A stretch of 64,000 nucleotides of DNA from Helicobacter sp. MIT 05-5293. GTDB lineage: Bacteria; Campylobacterota; Campylobacteria; Campylobacterales; Helicobacteraceae. The translations under genes were made by a program, and so were the position numbers. The stretch spans positions 124,001 through 188,000 of the forward strand of contig NZ_JROZ02000004.1 of NCBI RefSeq assembly GCF_000765665.2, given 5' to 3'. The notes below the pieces were generated by a model that was not told where the DNA came from, searched no databases, and worked only from the letters and a program-made list of their open reading frames with translations. Each line of letters opens with the position of its first letter. The first letter of the stretch is position 1. Below are positions 62,486 to 64,000 of the stretch, one piece after another.

Positions 62486-63777
62486 TAATTATCCTTATTA
62501 TAAGCTAGAGATACAGGCTGGAGATTCAAAACAGAACTCAATGTCTCTTCTAACATCGCCAAAGTATTGATATAATCTCTTTTGGCTTGTGTCGTAGCAA
62601 TCATTGCGCTCAAATGATCATTTTTAACACTCAAATATTCAAAGGCACTTGTTTTGCCTGCTTCATAACCAATCTTTGCAATTTCACTCAATTCTCTTTT
62701 ATTGTTTTCATTGTCCTTTGCAAGTGCTATTGCTTCTTTCTTATAAAAAAGCTGCTCAAGATAAGACTTTGCATTGACTGATAGAGAATCTTTAAGAATC
62801 TCACCCTCACGAATAGAGCCACTTTGCAATGCCAAATACATTGCTCTTTGGTTACCATATTTGGTCGTGAGAGGGATAGGGATTTGGAGAGAAAATTGAA
62901 CACCCTCGCTCGTCTCAGATTTAGTAAATCCTCCGCCAATCTCAAAACTATCAAACCGACTCCTTGAGGCGACTTGTGCGCTATATTGATAATCTTTCAC
63001 ATCAAGTGCGACAATCTCAAGATAAAGATTCTGTGCAAGTGTGGATTCTAAAGCATTTTCATCAAAATCAAGATAAGTAAATGCTAAATCATTCACCATA
63101 ATATCACTATCATCAGTAATACCCAACACGACTTTAAGTGCGCTAAGTGCAGAAATCATCTCGACATGAGAAGTTTTTAGTGCATATTTTGTATCAAGAA
63201 AATCGCTTTTAAAAAAAAGATACTGCGATTTAGAGATACGCCCTGCATTGTATTGAGCTTGGGAAATTTTGAGCTGGTCTCGTGCATTGTGATAACGATT
63301 AGTATAAATTTGATGCTGCTCTTTTAATACAAGATAGTCCAAATACAATCGCTTTGCAGAGATAAGCGCAAGACGCTTTGTAAGCTCATAAGACTTTTCT
63401 TGCCTCAAAATTTTGTTTTGATAACTTTGGCGTAAAGTGTGTGTAACCCACGGGAGTCTTGGTGTCAGCATCAATACAATAGTGCTTTCAATTTGAGTGC
63501 CTCCACTAGGGGATTTGACGGGAGCTATATCTGCATCAATGTATGAAGTATTCCATGCCTTTTGAGCCTTGCCTTCATACACAAGACTTTGCGCCATTGC
63601 TCTACTTTTGGCAAGATTGATAGAATTTTTTTCAACCCTTTGAGTAAATTCATCAATATTCATTACTTGAGGCTCTGAAAGATAAACTTCATTTTCAATT
63701 TCAAAATCAATAAATTCAGAATCTCCCCAAATATATCCAACCAATAACGCAAGAAAAAGGCAGAATCTCATTTTCAT
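62485..63777 (-). CDS. TolC-family outer membrane efflux protein
   Basis: A 430-residue outer membrane channel subunit, first gene of the efflux operon. Signal peptide at 1-18 (MKMRFCLFLALLVGYIWG), then two repeats of helical and strand regions: NSINLAKSRAMAQSLVYEGKAQKAW and later SLSVNAKSYLEQLFYKKEAIALAKDNENNK, GYEAGKTSAFEYLSVKND (the NxxYxxG-type second repeat). A sequence AAAGGAATATGAAAATG gives the start. Upstream is the end of another minus-strand gene. Confidence 0.93.
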   Translation of the reverse strand: MKMRFCLFLALLVGYIWGDSEFIDFEIENEVYLSEPQVMNIDEFTQRVEKNSINLAKSRAMAQSLVYEGKAQKAWNTSYIDADIAPVKSPSGGTQIESTIVLMLTPRLPWVTHTLRQSYQNKILRQEKSYELTKRLALISAKRLYLDYLVLKEQHQIYTNRYHNARDQLKISQAQYNAGRISKSQYLFFKSDFLDTKYALKTSHVEMISALSALKVVLGITDDSDIMVNDLAFTYLDFDENALESTLAQNLYLEIVALDVKDYQYSAQVASRSRFDSFEIGGGFTKSETSEGVQFSLQIPIPLTTKYGNQRAMYLALQSGSIREGEILKDSLSVNAKSYLEQLFYKKEAIALAKDNENNKRELSEIAKIGYEAGKTSAFEYLSVKNDHLSAMIATTQAKRDYINTLAMLEETLSSVLNLQPVSLAYNKDN

Positions 63778-63842
63778 ATTCCTTTATTTTTTGGATATTT
63801 TATTGTATAGTATTTTTTGCATTTTTTGGCAACCTCATTTTA

Positions 63843-64000
63843 TTATCCCTTATTAAATCCATGCAAGAGTGAATTAAAACGACTGATAAAAATGGGATTT
63901 TTTGAAGCAAGATAATCTTCAATCATCAGAATCTGTTTTTGGTTAAGATTTGTGATAGCTCGGATACACACTTCGCTAAATTCTTGTTCATCAGCTCCAA
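63843..64000 (-). CDS. C-terminal end of an unidentified gene (cut by window edge)
   Basis: An open minus-strand frame enters from the window edge and ends at TAA 63843-63845, giving 52 C-terminal residues, beginning ADEQEFSEVCIRAITNLNQK and finishing HGFNKG. Acidic and helical, no motif recognised. It lies upstream of the efflux operon on the same strand and may share its transcript. Too short to name. Confidence 0.5.
   Translation of the reverse strand, partial: GADEQEFSEVCIRAITNLNQKQILMIEDYLASKNPIFISRFNSLLHGFNKG

Noticed and set aside
1-64000. CRISPR array, rRNA operon or insertion sequence
   Set aside because: No regularly spaced repeat-spacer series, no rRNA sequence and no transposase with terminal inverted repeats could be found.

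Overview
The window looks like a chromosome segment of a Helicobacter, probably of the enterohepatic group (H. cinaedi / H. bilis / H. hepaticus type). The base composition is AT-rich. Gene order matches known Helicobacter blocks: rodA/rluD/lipoprotein/trmB/ftsE/ftsX/envC-like/flaG/fliD/fliS, SurA-like/ftsA/ftsZ, recA/eno/ftsB-like/AMIN/aroK, and lctP with lutABC. MqnD (futalosine menaquinone route) and poly-G/poly-C switched surface genes also fit. The genus is inferred from family knowledge; no database search was possible.

Layout. 1-5.2 kb: part of a P2/Mu-like prophage tail module (gpD, gpU, tape measure) with two unrecognised cargo-like genes and a small membrane protein. 5.4-7.4 kb: a GT8 glycosyltransferase switched OFF by a C12 tract, and an unknown exported protein. 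7.4-13.5 kb: a selenium/molybdenum block (selA, selB, a degenerate NifS-like protein, moeA, a universal stress protein). 13.5-17.2 kb: a TraF-like outer-membrane protein and two glycosyltransferases. 17.2-22.4 kb, minus strand: ABC transporter plus two tandem phosphoethanolamine transferases, the second with a C11 tract that is ON. 22.5-29 kb: rpsU, tRNA-Arg, an internally deleted ftsZ copy, ftsZ, ftsA, a SurA/PpiD-like chaperone, a CAT-anticodon tRNA and rodA, whose stop codon lies inside that tRNA. 29-38.4 kb: pseudouridine synthase, FN3 lipoprotein, trmB, ftsEX/EnvC-like, then flaG-fliD-fliS. 38.5-42.2 kb: hup, gpsA, a small outer-membrane protein, gatB. 42.3-45.5 kb: a surface-sugar cluster (TupA-like OFF, UDP-xylose synthase-like intact, GT90 OFF). 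45.6-50.3 kb: lactate permease divergent from lutABC. 50.3-53.6 kb: modE-like, modA, a TOBE-like gene, modB, modC. 53.6-58.3 kb: mqnD, recA, eno, ftsB-like, AMIN protein, aroK. 58.3-63.8 kb: a CzcCBA-type metal efflux operon, then the 3' end of an unknown gene.

Two themes link the regions. First, surface glycan variation: four homopolymer tracts in glycan- or lipid A-modifying genes, three currently OFF (each one base too long) and one ON. Second, selenium and molybdenum supply (sel-moeA and mod clusters), which would fit a Mo/Se enzyme such as formate dehydrogenase encoded elsewhere. The most unusual items are the frame-preserving ftsZ derivative, the rodA/tRNA overlap, the NifS-like protein that appears to lack its PLP lysine, the unknown gene pair inside the prophage tail cluster, and a heptamer (AGAATCT/AGATTCT) that recurs across the window in all codon frames.
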